Below, piece by piece: positions 36,212 through 50,182 of a DNA stretch of 64,000 bases (the stretch's first letter is position 1; every line of letters begins with the position of its first letter). The notes beneath the pieces were generated by a model. It was not told the DNA's origin. It saw only the letters and a list, made by a program, of their open reading frames with translations, and did no database searches. Made by a program: the position numbers and the translations under genes. The DNA comes from Magnetococcales bacterium (lineage in GTDB: Bacteria; Pseudomonadota; Magnetococcia; Magnetococcales; DC0425bin3). Where the stretch lies: positions 1 to 64,000 of the forward strand of contig JADGBZ010000006.1 in assembly GCA_015231175.1 (NCBI GenBank), given 5' to 3'.

Positions 36212-38081
36212 GCGCCTCCGTCTTGGCCGCCGGGGAGTTGGGCTCACCTTCCTTGGGTCGGAAGGTGGAGCGCAGATTAAGCTCGCGCAACTGCTCCATG
36301 GCTACAACCGAGGGGGCCTGGGTGAGAGGACAGGCGGCTTTTTGTGTTTTCGGGAAGGCGATGACCTCGCGGATGGAGTCCAGGCCGAGCATGAGGGTGA
36401 TCAGGCGATCCAGACCCAAGGCCAGGCCACCATGCGGAGGGGCGCCATAATCCAGGGCCTTGAGGAGGAAGCCAAATTTTGCTTCGGCTTCTTCCTTGCC
36501 GATGTGCAAAAGTTCGAGCATGCGCAACTGCACATCAGGGTTGTGGATACGAATGGAGCCGCCACCCACCTCGGTGCCGTTGAGGACAAGATCATAGGCC
36601 TGGGCACGCATGTTCATCAGGGTGGGATCGGCGATCCCGCCGGTCAGTTGCACACCGGTGGCCTGGCGAAACGCGGGCAGATCGTCCGGGTGCGGTGCGG
36701 TGAAGGGGTGATGCACCGCCGTATACCGCTTGGCCTCCTTGTCCCAATCCAGAAGGGGAAAATCGGTGACCCACACCAGGGCAAAGCGGCGGTTGTCGAG
36801 CAGGTTCATGTCGTGCGCCACCTTGACCCGCAGGCGCCCCAGGGCTTCGTTGACAATACCCGCACGATCCGCCCCGAAAAAGATCAAATCACCCGGCTCG
36901 GCGCCCGAGGCGGCCTGGATGGCGGCCTTTTCGCCATCGGAGAAAAATTTGACGATGGGCGATTGCCAGCCATCCTCCTGCCAAGGGCCGTTGACCTTGA
37001 TCCAGGCAAGCCCCTTGGCCCCGTAAACGGCGACGAAAGCGCCATAATCGTCGATCTGCTTACGGGTGAGCTTCCCGCCACCGGGCACCCGCAAAATTTT
37101 GATGACGCCATTCAAGCCCCGGGCACCGGGAAGATTGGCCGTCTCGGCAAACACCTTGAAGCCGGTTTGGCGCATGGCCTCGGTTATATCGGCCAACTGC
37201 ATGGGGATGCGCAGGTCCGGGGCATCCAGGCCATATTTCTCCAAGGCTTCCGTATAGGTGATCCGGGGAATAGGCAGCGCAAGATCCAGGTCCATGGCCA
37301 CCTTGAAGACGCGGGCGACCATCCCTTCCACATGGGTGATGACATCGTTGACCGCGACGAAAGACATCTCCAGATCGACCTGGGTGAATTCAGGTTGCCG
37401 GTCGGCGCGCAGATCTTCATCGCGGAAACAGCGGACGATCTGGAAATAGCGGTCGTAGCCGGAAATCATCAGCAATTGCTTGAAAAGTTGCGGTGATTGC
37501 GGCAAGGCGTAAAACTGGCCAGGATTGACCCGGGAGGGAACCAGATAGTCCCGCGCCCCTTCGGGGGTGCTGCGGGTGAGCATGGGCGTTTCGATCTCCA
37601 GGAACCCGGCCTGGTCCAGATCCTGCCGGATGGTCTGCATCACCCGGTGACGAAACATCAGGTTGTGTTGGATCGCAGGCCGGCGCAAGTCGAGAAACCG
37701 CCAGGTGAGACGGGTGCTCTCGCCGATGTCAGGGTCATCCAACTGGAACGGCAAGGAAAGAGAGGTGTTGAGAATGTCCAGGCGATCGACGTTGACTTCG
37801 ATCATGCCGGTATCCAGGTTGGGATTTTCCGTCTCCTTGGGGCGACGGGCCACTTCTCCCTCCACCCGGATGACAAACTCGCTGCGCAAATCGTGCGCCT
37901 GGAGGTGGACCTGGCTCTCCCGTTCCGGGCTGAACACCACCTGGACGAGGCCGGTACGGTCCCGCAGATCGACAAAAATGACGCCGCCGTGGTCCCGGCG
38001 GCGATTGACCCATCCGCACAATTGCACACGCTGACCGAGCAGGTTTTCTCGAACTGTGTTGCAGTAGTGGCTGCGTTTCAT
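36204..38081 (-). CDS. aspS: Aspartyl-tRNA synthetase
   Basis: The 625-residue class IIb synthetase has an N-terminal OB fold (VQLCGWVNRRRDHGGVIFVD), motif 2 (YFQIVRCFRDEDLRADRQPE), FTQVDLEMSFV and motif 3 (GLALGLDRLITLMLG). The bacterial-type GAD insertion lies between about residues 290 and 420. ATG at 38081 has AAGGAG eight bases upstream. It is preceded by the SEC-C/TPR gene and followed by the DUF262 gene on the same strand. It is an essential translation enzyme; the bacterial type may be non-discriminating. Confidence 0.97.
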   Translation of the reverse strand: MKRSHYCNTVRENLLGQRVQLCGWVNRRRDHGGVIFVDLRDRTGLVQVVFSPERESQVHLQAHDLRSEFVIRVEGEVARRPKETENPNLDTGMIEVNVDRLDILNTSLSLPFQLDDPDIGESTRLTWRFLDLRRPAIQHNLMFRHRVMQTIRQDLDQAGFLEIETPMLTRSTPEGARDYLVPSRVNPGQFYALPQSPQLFKQLLMISGYDRYFQIVRCFRDEDLRADRQPEFTQVDLEMSFVAVNDVITHVEGMVARVFKVAMDLDLALPIPRITYTEALEKYGLDAPDLRIPMQLADITEAMRQTGFKVFAETANLPGARGLNGVIKILRVPGGGKLTRKQIDDYGAFVAVYGAKGLAWIKVNGPWQEDGWQSPIVKFFSDGEKAAIQAASGAEPGDLIFFGADRAGIVNEALGRLRVKVAHDMNLLDNRRFALVWVTDFPLLDWDKEAKRYTAVHHPFTAPHPDDLPAFRQATGVQLTGGIADPTLMNMRAQAYDLVLNGTEVGGGSIRIHNPDVQLRMLELLHIGKEEAEAKFGFLLKALDYGAPPHGGLALGLDRLITLMLGLDSIREVIAFPKTQKAACPLTQAPSVVAMEQLRELNLRSTFRPKEGEPNSPAAKTEAHG

Positions 38082-38115
38082 GCCATTCTCCTTGCGACCG
38101 GTTGCCTGGGCCGGC

Positions 38116-39153
38116 TCATGGTGCCGATTCGGATGCAGCAGGGGTAACGATGGGTGAGGCGATCTGGGTGACCACATCGTCTGGATCCGGCTCCTCGGAC
38201 GCAGAAATCTCCAGAGGAAGCTCCTCCACCGGGAGGTGATTCCGGGCGCGGGAGAGGGAGTCGTTGACCATCTGGGTCATGTAGGCCTTCTCCTGGGGCC
38301 GGAATTGATGACTGAGTTCCAGAGCCCTTTCGTAGGAGGCTATGGCCTGATCCCATTGGTCCAATCCGTGCCGCAGCAACCCTTTGAGGTAGTGGGTAAA
38401 GGGGTTATTGGGTTCACCCTCCAGGGAGGTTTCGACCCAGGTGTCGGCATTGTCCGGATCGCCCTGATCCAGGTAGAAGGCGGCCAATTTTTGGGCCACC
38501 TGCCAGGCGGAAACACCGCGACACTGGTCGTATTCGTCCAAAAGAAACTCTTCAGCCTCCTTGGGCCTCTCCAGCTCGACAAGCCACTCGGCATAGCGAG
38601 CGACCCAATAATCGTAGAGCATAAAAGCTTCATCGCGGGAGCCATCCAGGACTGTCTTGAGCAGTTGAACCGCCGTATCGAGCTGACCGGCCTGATAGTA
38701 CGCCGAAGCCATCTCACTGCGAGCGAGAACCGAGGCCTTCCCCCAGGGAACCCTGTCCAACGCCTCGGTTCCCATGGATTGAATCAGCGTGGCGATGGCC
38801 ATGTTGCGGATGGTGGGGGTCGGAGATCCCAGTTTCCAGGTGACGGGCTCTTCCTTATCAAGGTGGCATTGTTTATATTTTTTCCCGGAACCGCAGGGGC
38901 AGTGATCGTTGCGACCGACCTTGGGAACAGGTGTGGTGTGTTGAGGACGGGCAAGAAAACCCAGTTCCGGACGCGGGGCCATATCCTTCAGACGCTCGGC
39001 AAGATACAGATACCACTTGAAAAGGGGGGCCTGGACGATGTTGTCATCATCGGCCAGCCAAGCGGCCAGCCGGGGGGTATCGGGTTCCTGGACGGCCCGG
39101 ACCAACGCCTCGGCATAAATATGTGGTTCGTTGAGATTTTTTGGGGAACCCAC
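38116..39153 (-). CDS. SEC-C motif and TPR-like repeat protein
   Basis: The 345-residue protein has a zinc-binding SEC-C motif ([19 protein letters not shown], about residues 81-99) after an N-terminal helical segment. A long TPR-like array follows ([60 protein letters not shown]) with an acidic C-terminal tail. SEC-C motifs occur on SecA and on many uncharacterised proteins, and TPRs suggest protein binding. The start is a GTG at 39153 with AAGGAG eight bases before it. It shares a strand and close spacing with aspS. Function is unknown. Confidence 0.85.
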   Translation of the reverse strand: MGSPKNLNEPHIYAEALVRAVQEPDTPRLAAWLADDDNIVQAPLFKWYLYLAERLKDMAPRPELGFLARPQHTTPVPKVGRNDHCPCGSGKKYKQCHLDKEEPVTWKLGSPTPTIRNMAIATLIQSMGTEALDRVPWGKASVLARSEMASAYYQAGQLDTAVQLLKTVLDGSRDEAFMLYDYWVARYAEWLVELERPKEAEEFLLDEYDQCRGVSAWQVAQKLAAFYLDQGDPDNADTWVETSLEGEPNNPFTHYLKGLLRHGLDQWDQAIASYERALELSHQFRPQEKAYMTQMVNDSLSRARNHLPVEELPLEISASEEPDPDDVVTQIASPIVTPAASESAP

Positions 39154-39192
39154 GGTGAAAACTCCTTTTTTTCCGGATATGCCAGTTCCAAC

Positions 39193-39250
39193 GGACCTGA
39201 ACGTCTGGTGTATCTGCCAGTGGACCTGAACGTCTGGTGTATCTGCCAGC
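39193..39250. repeat. 29-bp tandem repeat in gltX upstream region
   Basis: Two identical copies of a 29-base unit beginning GGACCTGAACGTCTGGTGTA start at 39193 and 39222 and end in TCTGCCAG. They lie in the divergent spacer between the SEC-C gene and gltX. A function is not apparent. Confidence 0.85.
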
Positions 39251-39380
39251 CAGGGGCGATATTAAACGACTTTCCCTGCTTCTGGCCAGAGCCAGTCGAT
39301 ATTTGCCTTTTGCCAGGAGATGTTATCATCTCCATTTATGCCACGAGAGACCGCTTTGATTTGCGGCAAAGGAGCCGTTC

Positions 39381-40796
39381 ATGACCACACGTACCCGTTT
39401 TGCCCCGTCACCAACCGGTTTTCTGCACATTGGGGGCGCCCGAACGGCGTTGTTTTGTTATCTCTTCGCCCGTCACACAGGGGGAACCTACATTTTGCGG
39501 GTGGAGGATACGGATCGGGAACGTTCCACGCCGGAAGCGGTGGAGGTGATCTTGCAGGGTTTGAACTGGCTGGGGCTTAGGCCGGACGAAGGGCCTTTTT
39601 TCCAGTCCGACAATACAGAGTTGCACCGACAGACAGCCCAGGAGTTGGTCCGTGCAGGCAAGGGGTATCGTTGCTACTGCACGCGAGAAGAGCTGGACGC
39701 CATGCGTGAGGAGCAGCGACTCCGGCAGGAGAAGCCCCGCTACGATGGCCGCTGCCGGGAACGCACCGGACCGGAGCCAACAGACCGGCCCTTTGTGATC
39801 CGTCTGAAAACACCGCGCACGGGGAATGTGGTCTGGGATGACGAGATCCAGGGACAAATTCGCGTCAGCAATACGGAGTTGGATGACTTGATTCTGCTGC
39901 GCTCCGACGGGTCTCCCACCTACAATCTGGCCGTTGTGGTGGATGATCACCACATGGGAATCACCCACGTCATCCGGGGAGAGGATCACGTCAGTAACAC
40001 GCCCCGGCAGATGCATATTTTTGAGGCCATGGGGTGGACCCCGCCCGTCTATGCCCACATGCCCCTGCTACACGGGACCGACGGGGCCAAGCTATCCAAA
40101 CGTCATGGCGCGGTCTCTGTTCTGCAATACCGGGACAATGGCTATCTGCCCGAGGCGGTCAATAACTACCTGGTACGCCTGGGATGGTCACACGGCGACC
40201 AGGAAATATTCACCATGGCCGACATGGAGCACCTGTTCGAGGTGCGAGATGTGGGGCGTTCGGCTGCCATTTTCAACCTCTCCAAGCTGGATTGGATCAA
40301 TGGGCACCATATCCGATCCACCACACCGGAAAAGTTGCTGCCTGAATTGATTCAGCACCTGGAACGATTGGGGATCGAACAACCAGACCCCGTTTTTGTA
40401 CAGGCCATTCTGCCCACCGTGCGCGAACGGGCCAAAACCATGGTGGAGATGGCTGAAAAAAGCCTGTTTTATTTCCAGACGCCCCGGGAATATGACGAAA
40501 AAGCGGTGCAGAAGCACCTGCAACCACCCATTTTGGAACCGTTTGCTGCCCTGGTGGTCGCCTTGACTGGCCTGCCGGAGTGGTCCGCAACCGCACTGGA
40601 AACGGCGTTCAAGCAAACCATCGCCGACCACGGGCTCAAAATGGGGCAGTTGGCCCAGCCAGTCCGGGTGGCCATCACCGGCTCGGATGTCTCCCCCAGC
40701 GTATTCGAGATTCTTGCCCTGCTGGGTCGGGAGACCGCCCTGGCCCGCCTGCAAACCTGCCTGGCCTTTTTCAGAGAGCGCCAAGGGCAGACATGA
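39381..40796 (+). CDS. gltX: Glutamyl-tRNA synthetase
   Basis: The 471-residue class I synthetase has the HIGH box FLHIGGARTALFCYLFARH, the KMSKS-type box TDGAKLSKRHGAVSV, and FVIRLKTPRTGNVVWDDEIQ. The C-terminal anticodon-binding helices follow. Length is family-typical. AAGGAG precedes the ATG at 39381 by eight bases. Alphaproteobacteria often have two GltX paralogues; only one is in this window, and there is no zinc-binding cysteine set to separate GltX1 from GltX2. Confidence 0.96.
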   Translation: MTTRTRFAPSPTGFLHIGGARTALFCYLFARHTGGTYILRVEDTDRERSTPEAVEVILQGLNWLGLRPDEGPFFQSDNTELHRQTAQELVRAGKGYRCYCTREELDAMREEQRLRQEKPRYDGRCRERTGPEPTDRPFVIRLKTPRTGNVVWDDEIQGQIRVSNTELDDLILLRSDGSPTYNLAVVVDDHHMGITHVIRGEDHVSNTPRQMHIFEAMGWTPPVYAHMPLLHGTDGAKLSKRHGAVSVLQYRDNGYLPEAVNNYLVRLGWSHGDQEIFTMADMEHLFEVRDVGRSAAIFNLSKLDWINGHHIRSTTPEKLLPELIQHLERLGIEQPDPVFVQAILPTVRERAKTMVEMAEKSLFYFQTPREYDEKAVQKHLQPPILEPFAALVVALTGLPEWSATALETAFKQTIADHGLKMGQLAQPVRVAITGSDVSPSVFEILALLGRETALARLQTCLAFFRERQGQT

Positions 40797-40805
40797 ACGG
40801 CTGGT

Positions 40806-41020
40806 GTAACTATTCGGCACCCTTGCAAAATAAAACCTGGACATGAAAGCCTTTGTCAGGGCTTCGCCCCGAACCCCACCAGGGCGCTGCCCTGGACCAA
40901 GCCAGGGAGCCAGCCCCCTGGACCCCGATTCATGGCTTGCCTGCACATCAAATCAACACGGTTGAGCCACCAGCCCCCTGGACCCCGATTCGTGGCCGGG
41001 TGGTGAATCGTTACAGGAAA
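40806..41020 (+). repeat. Dispersed GC-rich hairpin repeat, copy 4 (longest)
   Basis: This complete copy runs from ACTATTCGGCACCCTTGCAA through GAAAGCCTTTGTCAGGGCTT, CAGGGCGCTGCCCTGGACCA and CCAGCCCCCTGGACCCCGAT. That last block appears twice, separated by about 50 bases, and ends in GTGGCCGGGTGGTGAATCGT-TACAGGAAA. It lies between convergent gltX and the torD-like gene and probably supplies termination hairpins for both. Confidence 0.9.
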
Positions 41021-41031
41021 TCACGGCCATA

Positions 41032-41784
41032 TCAAGAAGGAGCGGCGTCGGGCATGCCATCTCTGGGACAGACGAAAGAGTCGCCGAGAATCGATTCGTC
41101 CGCTGGCACACGACCTGAAAAAGGTTGTGGAACCACCTGGCGTCGCATGCACTCCTGCTGGATGGCTTCCAACAATACTTCGGCCAGGGCGCCATAGGGG
41201 GTTGCAGGAGCGGCGTGCTCGCGCAAACCCTGGACCATGGGTTCGATCCAGCGCCCAAGGTGATGTTCGAGAAACTTGACCCCGGCATCGGCAGCAATCT
41301 GCTGCTGTTCGCTCCACCCCTCATTACAGGCATAGGCCTCTTTGACCAGGAGCAAACTGTAAAATTCCAGTTCGGTGCAGAGGTGATCGGGAAGATCGGG
41401 TTGGGTGGGAGAGGGCTCCACGCCAAATGCCCGATAAAAACCGCTGATGTCCGCCAACTCCACCGGCTGCCCGCCAATGCGACGCGCATCACCATAAGAT
41501 GTTTCGTGTAACGAACACACCCCTTTACCCAGGAACAAACGAACATGCTCCTCCTGGAAGGCCGCCTCATCGACCTGGTCCCAGATGGCACGCAAGGCGG
41601 TCGATGCGGGAGTGGGCGCTCTGGGGATGGTATCGAAATCCGCCAGAAGTTGGGCCAGATGACCTGGATGGGGATATGCGAAACCCCGAGCGAGAAAACG
41701 CAAGAAGGCGGCTACAGTCAACAACTCCTGTAGCCGCCCTTCCAGATCATCCGGGCCGGAAACAGTCTGTCCTTGCCCGTTCAT
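41032..41784 (-). CDS. TorD/DmsD-family molybdoenzyme maturation chaperone (delta subunit)
   Basis: About 250 residues, all helical, with the TorD-family pattern: FLRFLARGFAYPHPGHLAQL, EEHVRLFLGKGVCSLHETSY (the Y..LF-type motif and E-x-S-x-Y), ISGFYRAFGVEPSP and PDHLCTELEFYSLLLVKEAY (the ELEF-M/Y chaperone signature). Such proteins hold the apo catalytic subunit during cofactor insertion and Tat export. The ATG at 41784 was chosen because it follows the previous gene by 13 bases. Last gene of the four-gene molybdoenzyme operon. Confidence 0.88.
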   Translation of the reverse strand: MNGQGQTVSGPDDLEGRLQELLTVAAFLRFLARGFAYPHPGHLAQLLADFDTIPRAPTPASTALRAIWDQVDEAAFQEEHVRLFLGKGVCSLHETSYGDARRIGGQPVELADISGFYRAFGVEPSPTQPDLPDHLCTELEFYSLLLVKEAYACNEGWSEQQQIAADAGVKFLEHHLGRWIEPMVQGLREHAAPATPYGALAEVLLEAIQQECMRRQVVPQPFSGRVPADESILGDSFVCPRDGMPDAAPS

Positions 41785-41797
41785 ATGTACCCCTCTT

Positions 41798-42733
41798 TCA
41801 TTTGGCGAGAGCGACCGGCAACCAATCCGACCAGGATTTGCGCGCCCCCACCTCTTTGCCGCCCCCCTCCCAGACGGCGAAAGCGGCCACGGTTTGCCCA
41901 CCCGGTTCCAGACGCGGGGAGTTGGCGGAGTCGGGAGCCAGAGGGACGGCAATGACAACATGCCATGCGCCATCCTTCCAGACACCATTGCCATCAGCCT
42001 CCTGGTGCTGTTTGACGGTCAGGGTGCCAAACCCTTCGGCCACCTGATCGAGAACCGGACTGTCGCGATGCTTGGCAACCGGATTATCCACGCCACCAGC
42101 ACCCATGTAAGCGCGCATATCCAAGGTGTTGAGCACCTGATCTGGATAGAGATCCGACTGGGCATAGGGGTAAAGATCGCGGATCGTCATGTCGCGTTTG
42201 CGTGCCAGGTCAGCCTGAAAGGCCGCCCGCCACTGGATGATGTTGACCCGTTCACCAGGGGCACCCATCATCGGGTTGACGGCGGCATCAGCCCGATACC
42301 GCACGGGCAGCTCCACTGCGACCTGGTCACCAAACCGATCGACCACCACCCGATCACTCTGGGTGGGATCCTCCCATTCGAGAAGAAGGGAGAGCCATTG
42401 ACCGTTATGCACGGAACGCACGGTCATGGCAGTAACAGCCGGTTGATTGTTTTGTGGCTCGGTCACGTTCTGCGGCTGCAAAGTGACGGCAACCGATTGG
42501 GTCTGTGCCCAAACTTTGGCGCCGGGGTCGAGAACCGGCTCCTTGCTGACCACCCGGAGGGCATGAAGTGCCCCGGCAGGAGGCGTGGCAGGCTGGGTGG
42601 GCGCGGTGGCATAGTGGATAGCGGCTGTGGCTGGCGCCGCCGGTGTTTGGGCCTCGGTCCCGGCGGCGGTGGCGTTCCCCGCCATCCCGGCGACCAGGGC
42701 CGACAGCCAAAAGGCTCTGTTCCATCCGTTCAT
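41798..42733 (-). CDS. Haem-binding gamma subunit of type II DMSO-reductase-family enzyme
   Basis: About 311 residues, with a signal peptide (AFWLSALVAGMAGNATAAGT) and an Ala/Pro-rich spacer. The body is an EbdC/SerC/DdhC-like haem b domain: TVRSVHNGQWLSLLLEWEDP, QVAVELPVRYRADAAVNPMM, with M in NPMMGAPG and K in ARKSWSDWLPVALAK as candidate axial ligands (Met/Lys in EbdC and DdhC). It would carry electrons between the iron-sulfur beta subunit and a periplasmic carrier. Starts 13 bases after the beta gene with GGGGGAG upstream. Confidence 0.88.
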   Translation of the reverse strand: MNGWNRAFWLSALVAGMAGNATAAGTEAQTPAAPATAAIHYATAPTQPATPPAGALHALRVVSKEPVLDPGAKVWAQTQSVAVTLQPQNVTEPQNNQPAVTAMTVRSVHNGQWLSLLLEWEDPTQSDRVVVDRFGDQVAVELPVRYRADAAVNPMMGAPGERVNIIQWRAAFQADLARKRDMTIRDLYPYAQSDLYPDQVLNTLDMRAYMGAGGVDNPVAKHRDSPVLDQVAEGFGTLTVKQHQEADGNGVWKDGAWHVVIAVPLAPDSANSPRLEPGGQTVAAFAVWEGGGKEVGARKSWSDWLPVALAK

Positions 42734-42746
42734 GGCTTCTCCCCCG

Positions 42747-43874
42747 TCAGGTGATGTTGCTGCGATGAGTTTTATAGGTCTCGTCGTAGGCTACACGCAG
42801 GAATATGGGCTCGCGCATGGGCACCCGGACCAGTTCCTTCCCCTGCTCATCGAAACCAACGGCAGCATCCCCTTCCACCCGGAAGCGGTCGATGATCATG
42901 GGAGTGGCCCCGAAGAGCAACAACGCCGCGAGGAGCTTCTTGTCATCGACTGCCTTGCGGTACATCTCGACGGCCTGGGTCACGCCACCACCAAACATCT
43001 GTTGCGTATAGGCGGCGGGGACGTGAATCGGCGGGATATAGTAGACGTTGGGCTCCAAACCAAGCTGCGGGAAGAGCGGCTTGGCGATTTTCAACACATG
43101 GACCAGATAGTCCAACGGATTGTCGTCACGCGCCTTGTCGGGAGCGGAGATGAAACCCTGTAAACGGATCTTGCCGATGCAGGTGATGGTACACTGGGTC
43201 TGCCTCCCCCCCTCCACCGCCGGATAGCAGCCGACACACTTTTCCGACGTGCGGGTCATGCTGTTGAAGAACGGTTTTTTGTAGGGGCAACCCCGGACGC
43301 ACTCCCGATAGCCACGGCAACGCAACTGATCGACAAGCACAATGCCATCCTCGGGCCGCTTGTAGGCCGACTGCCGAGGGCAGGCGCCGACACAGGCCGG
43401 GTAGGTGCAGTGGTTGCAAATGCGGGGCAGATAGTGCATCCACTGCATGTGGGGAACAGTGATGTAAGCCCCCTGGGTCATGTTGCCGGTGCAATCGTCC
43501 TCGCTGATATTCGGATGGGCATAGTCCATGTCATCGGGGAGGTAGCCCAGCACCCGCTCGCCGGCGGGCGCAGCTTCGAACAGAGTCTTGCCTTGGTAAC
43601 TGGGACCGTCGATATCCTGCACGCCCAGCTTTTCCAGAATTTTCACATCCCATCCCAGCGGGTAGTATCCGTAGGGCTTGGTTTCAACGTTGTTCCAGAA
43701 CATGTATTCCTGGCCCCGACTGGAGGTCCAGGTGGTTTTACAGGCCACAGTGCAGGTCTGGCACGCAATGCACTTGTTCGTGTCCATGACCATGGCAAAC
43801 TGCTTCTTGGGCCGGGCTCCCTCGTAGGGGTACTCCATCTCCCGGCCTATCTGCCAGTTGTGTACTTTCGGCAT
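42747..43874 (-). CDS. Iron-sulfur beta subunit (NarH/SerB/NXR-beta type)
   Basis: The 375-residue protein has four cysteine clusters: CIACQTCTVACKTTW, CNHCTYPACVGACPRQS, CRGYRECVRGCPYKKP and KCVGCYPAVEGGRQTQC/TITC. They would bind three 4Fe-4S and one 3Fe-4S or 4Fe-4S cluster. In the third group the tyrosine in CRGYREC replaces a cysteine ligand found in some relatives. It connects the molybdenum subunit to the haem subunit. It lacks a signal peptide and is presumably exported with the Tat-targeted alpha subunit. AAGGAG precedes the ATG. Confidence 0.95.
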   Translation of the reverse strand: MPKVHNWQIGREMEYPYEGARPKKQFAMVMDTNKCIACQTCTVACKTTWTSSRGQEYMFWNNVETKPYGYYPLGWDVKILEKLGVQDIDGPSYQGKTLFEAAPAGERVLGYLPDDMDYAHPNISEDDCTGNMTQGAYITVPHMQWMHYLPRICNHCTYPACVGACPRQSAYKRPEDGIVLVDQLRCRGYRECVRGCPYKKPFFNSMTRTSEKCVGCYPAVEGGRQTQCTITCIGKIRLQGFISAPDKARDDNPLDYLVHVLKIAKPLFPQLGLEPNVYYIPPIHVPAAYTQQMFGGGVTQAVEMYRKAVDDKKLLAALLLFGATPMIIDRFRVEGDAAVGFDEQGKELVRVPMREPIFLRVAYDETYKTHRSNIT

Positions 43875-43906
43875 CGTCAGACTCCTTGCTGGCGTCGTCG
43901 CTTGGC

Positions 43907-47395
<3,489 letters not shown>

Positions 47396-47671
47396 TTCGT
47401 CTGCCTCCCGAAGCCTGTGTCCTTCTTTCGCCGCATGCAGTCGTTGCCTGCACACCGCCTCCACGTTTCACATGCTTGACCTTGCAAACACATCAACGCA
47501 CTCAACCATCAGCAAAATACCCGCACAGGGCCGCCCGAGCGTAACCATGCGACCAAATCCCCAAAGGGACGGAACGCACACCCCTCCGCCAGCACTGCCG
47601 CCACAGCCCAGCAGACCAAGTATGCTGCATGGCACATTCACACATGATCCATGATCGTTCGAATAGCCAAC

Positions 47672-47685
47672 TTGACCTGCATCAA
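47672..47685. promoter_or_regulatory. FNR/CRP-family box, one mismatch
   Basis: TTGACCTGCATCAA differs from the TTGATNNNNATCAA consensus by one base. It sits about 277 bases before the alpha-subunit ATG. It is the nearer of two such sites and would suit oxygen- or nitric-oxide-responsive control of the operon. Confidence 0.55.
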
Positions 47686-47821
47686 TTTTCGCGCACTTAT
47701 TTTTCGGGTTCTGTCGCAATTTCTCCCATCGACCCCAGCCAACTGCATTGCAGGCCGCAACAAAAGTTCACAGCAGTCTACCCAAAGAGGGGCAGAATAC
47801 AAAATGAAAAGATCTTTAAAA

Positions 47822-47835
47822 TTGATCTTGATCAA
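47822..47835. promoter_or_regulatory. Perfect FNR/CRP-family box
   Basis: TTGATCTTGATCAA matches the FNR/ANR/DNR consensus TTGATNNNNATCAA exactly. It lies inside a longer palindrome with 13-base arms (TTTAAAATTGATC at 47815-47827 and its complement at 47830-47842). Chance occurrence of such a long perfect palindrome is small. Confidence 0.7.
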
Positions 47836-47954
47836 TTTTAAAGCCACAAAAAATAATGGCCAGACCACAGAATGAATAAACAACTGACTGCAAATCAATC
47901 AATCATTTTGTTTTTCCACAAATATCACACTACCCGTCCCCCGTCCCCAGCGCA

Positions 47955-49058
<1,104 letters not shown>

Positions 49059-49114
49059 TCAGCGCCCTCTCAAAAAAAATAGCCGCCGTGTCAAAGTTTT
49101 TCTTGCCTCACTTT

Positions 49115-50182
49115 TCATGTTTGGCTCGTCGTCTCTGGAAAGAGCAGGCAAGCATCGCCATAAGAGTAAAAACGGTACCCCTGGGCGATGGCATGGGCAT
49201 AGATCCGCTCCAAGCGCGTTTTGCCCACAAAAGCCGCCACCAACATAAGCAGAGTGGAACGGGGCAGATGAAAGTTGGTGATCATGGCATCCACCACACG
49301 AAAACGAAACCCGGGCAGAATAAAAAGAGCCGTCTCGCCCGTAAAAGGTCGCAACTCCCCCCGCTCATCCACCGCGCTTTCCAGGGTGCGCACCGTGGTG
49401 GTTCCCACGGCGATGACCCGCCCCCCCCGAGCCCGGGTCGCCTGAATACGCTCGACCACGGCGGGTGGAAGTTGACACCACTCCCGATGCATGACGTGCT
49501 GACGCAGATCACGAACCCGCACCGGTTGAAAGGTACCCGGCCCGACATGCAGTGTCAGTCGCACGACGCCAATGCCGGATTTCTCCAGACGAGCGAGGAG
49601 CGCCATGGTAAAATGCAGACCGGCTGTGGGCGCCGCAACCGCCCCGGGCTGAGAAGCAAACATGGTCTGGTAACGCAACCGATCGATCTCCTGACCAGCC
49701 GAGGCAATGTAGGGAGGCAGAGGTATCTGACCATGCCGGGCCAGAGTCGTCATGATCTCCCCCGGCGTCTCCAGATGAACCCGAAAACATCCTGGCAGAC
49801 GCTCCAGGACTTCGACCTGGAATTCGGGGGCGATCTCGATCCGCCATCCCGGACGAATCGGCTTGTTGGCCCCCAGCAGGGCCTGCCACGTACCGGGGGA
49901 TGTTTCAGGCCGTAGCAGCAAAATCTCCACCCGACCACCGGAAACACGCCGCCCCACAAGACGTGCCGGCAAAACCTGCGTGTCGTTTTGGACCAACAGA
50001 TCACCTGGCTGCAAACAGGTGACAAGATCTTGAAAGATGCGATCCTCCATGCCGTGGGGATGGCTAACCAGCAAACGGGCTGCATCGCGCGGCTCGGCAG
50101 GGGTCTGGGCAATGCGCTCTCTGGGCAGGGTATAGTCAAAATCTTCCAGTCGCCAACATGGATCCCCTTTCGACACACCCAT
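49115..50182 (-). CDS. queA: S-adenosylmethionine:tRNA ribosyltransferase-isomerase QueA
   Basis: About 355 residues: DFDYTLPRERIAQTPAEPRD, DLLVQNDTQVLPARLVGRR, VEILLLRPETSPGTWQAL, AAPTAGLHFTMALLARLEKS and IVVGTTTVRTLES-like (VIAVGTTTVRTLESAVDERG), then FRVVDAMITNFHLPRSTLLM. QueA adds the ribosyl of SAM to preQ1-tRNA to form epoxyqueuosine. The family start MGVSKGDPCWRLEDFDYTLP is at the ATG at 50182, which overlaps the divergent ATG of the neighbouring gene. Confidence 0.96.
   Translation of the reverse strand: MGVSKGDPCWRLEDFDYTLPRERIAQTPAEPRDAARLLVSHPHGMEDRIFQDLVTCLQPGDLLVQNDTQVLPARLVGRRVSGGRVEILLLRPETSPGTWQALLGANKPIRPGWRIEIAPEFQVEVLERLPGCFRVHLETPGEIMTTLARHGQIPLPPYIASAGQEIDRLRYQTMFASQPGAVAAPTAGLHFTMALLARLEKSGIGVVRLTLHVGPGTFQPVRVRDLRQHVMHREWCQLPPAVVERIQATRARGGRVIAVGTTTVRTLESAVDERGELRPFTGETALFILPGFRFRVVDAMITNFHLPRSTLLMLVAAFVGKTRLERIYAHAIAQGYRFYSYGDACLLFPETTSQT

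Larger units (their letters stand above)
47396..47954. promoter_or_regulatory. Regulatory region upstream of the molybdoenzyme operon
   Basis: This 559-base region lies between the alpha-subunit start and the tgt stop, both on the minus strand. It is markedly AT-rich in its distal half and holds two FNR/DNR-type boxes (listed separately). No convincing gene is present; frames of 70-137 codons lack ribosome sites. Confidence 0.6.
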
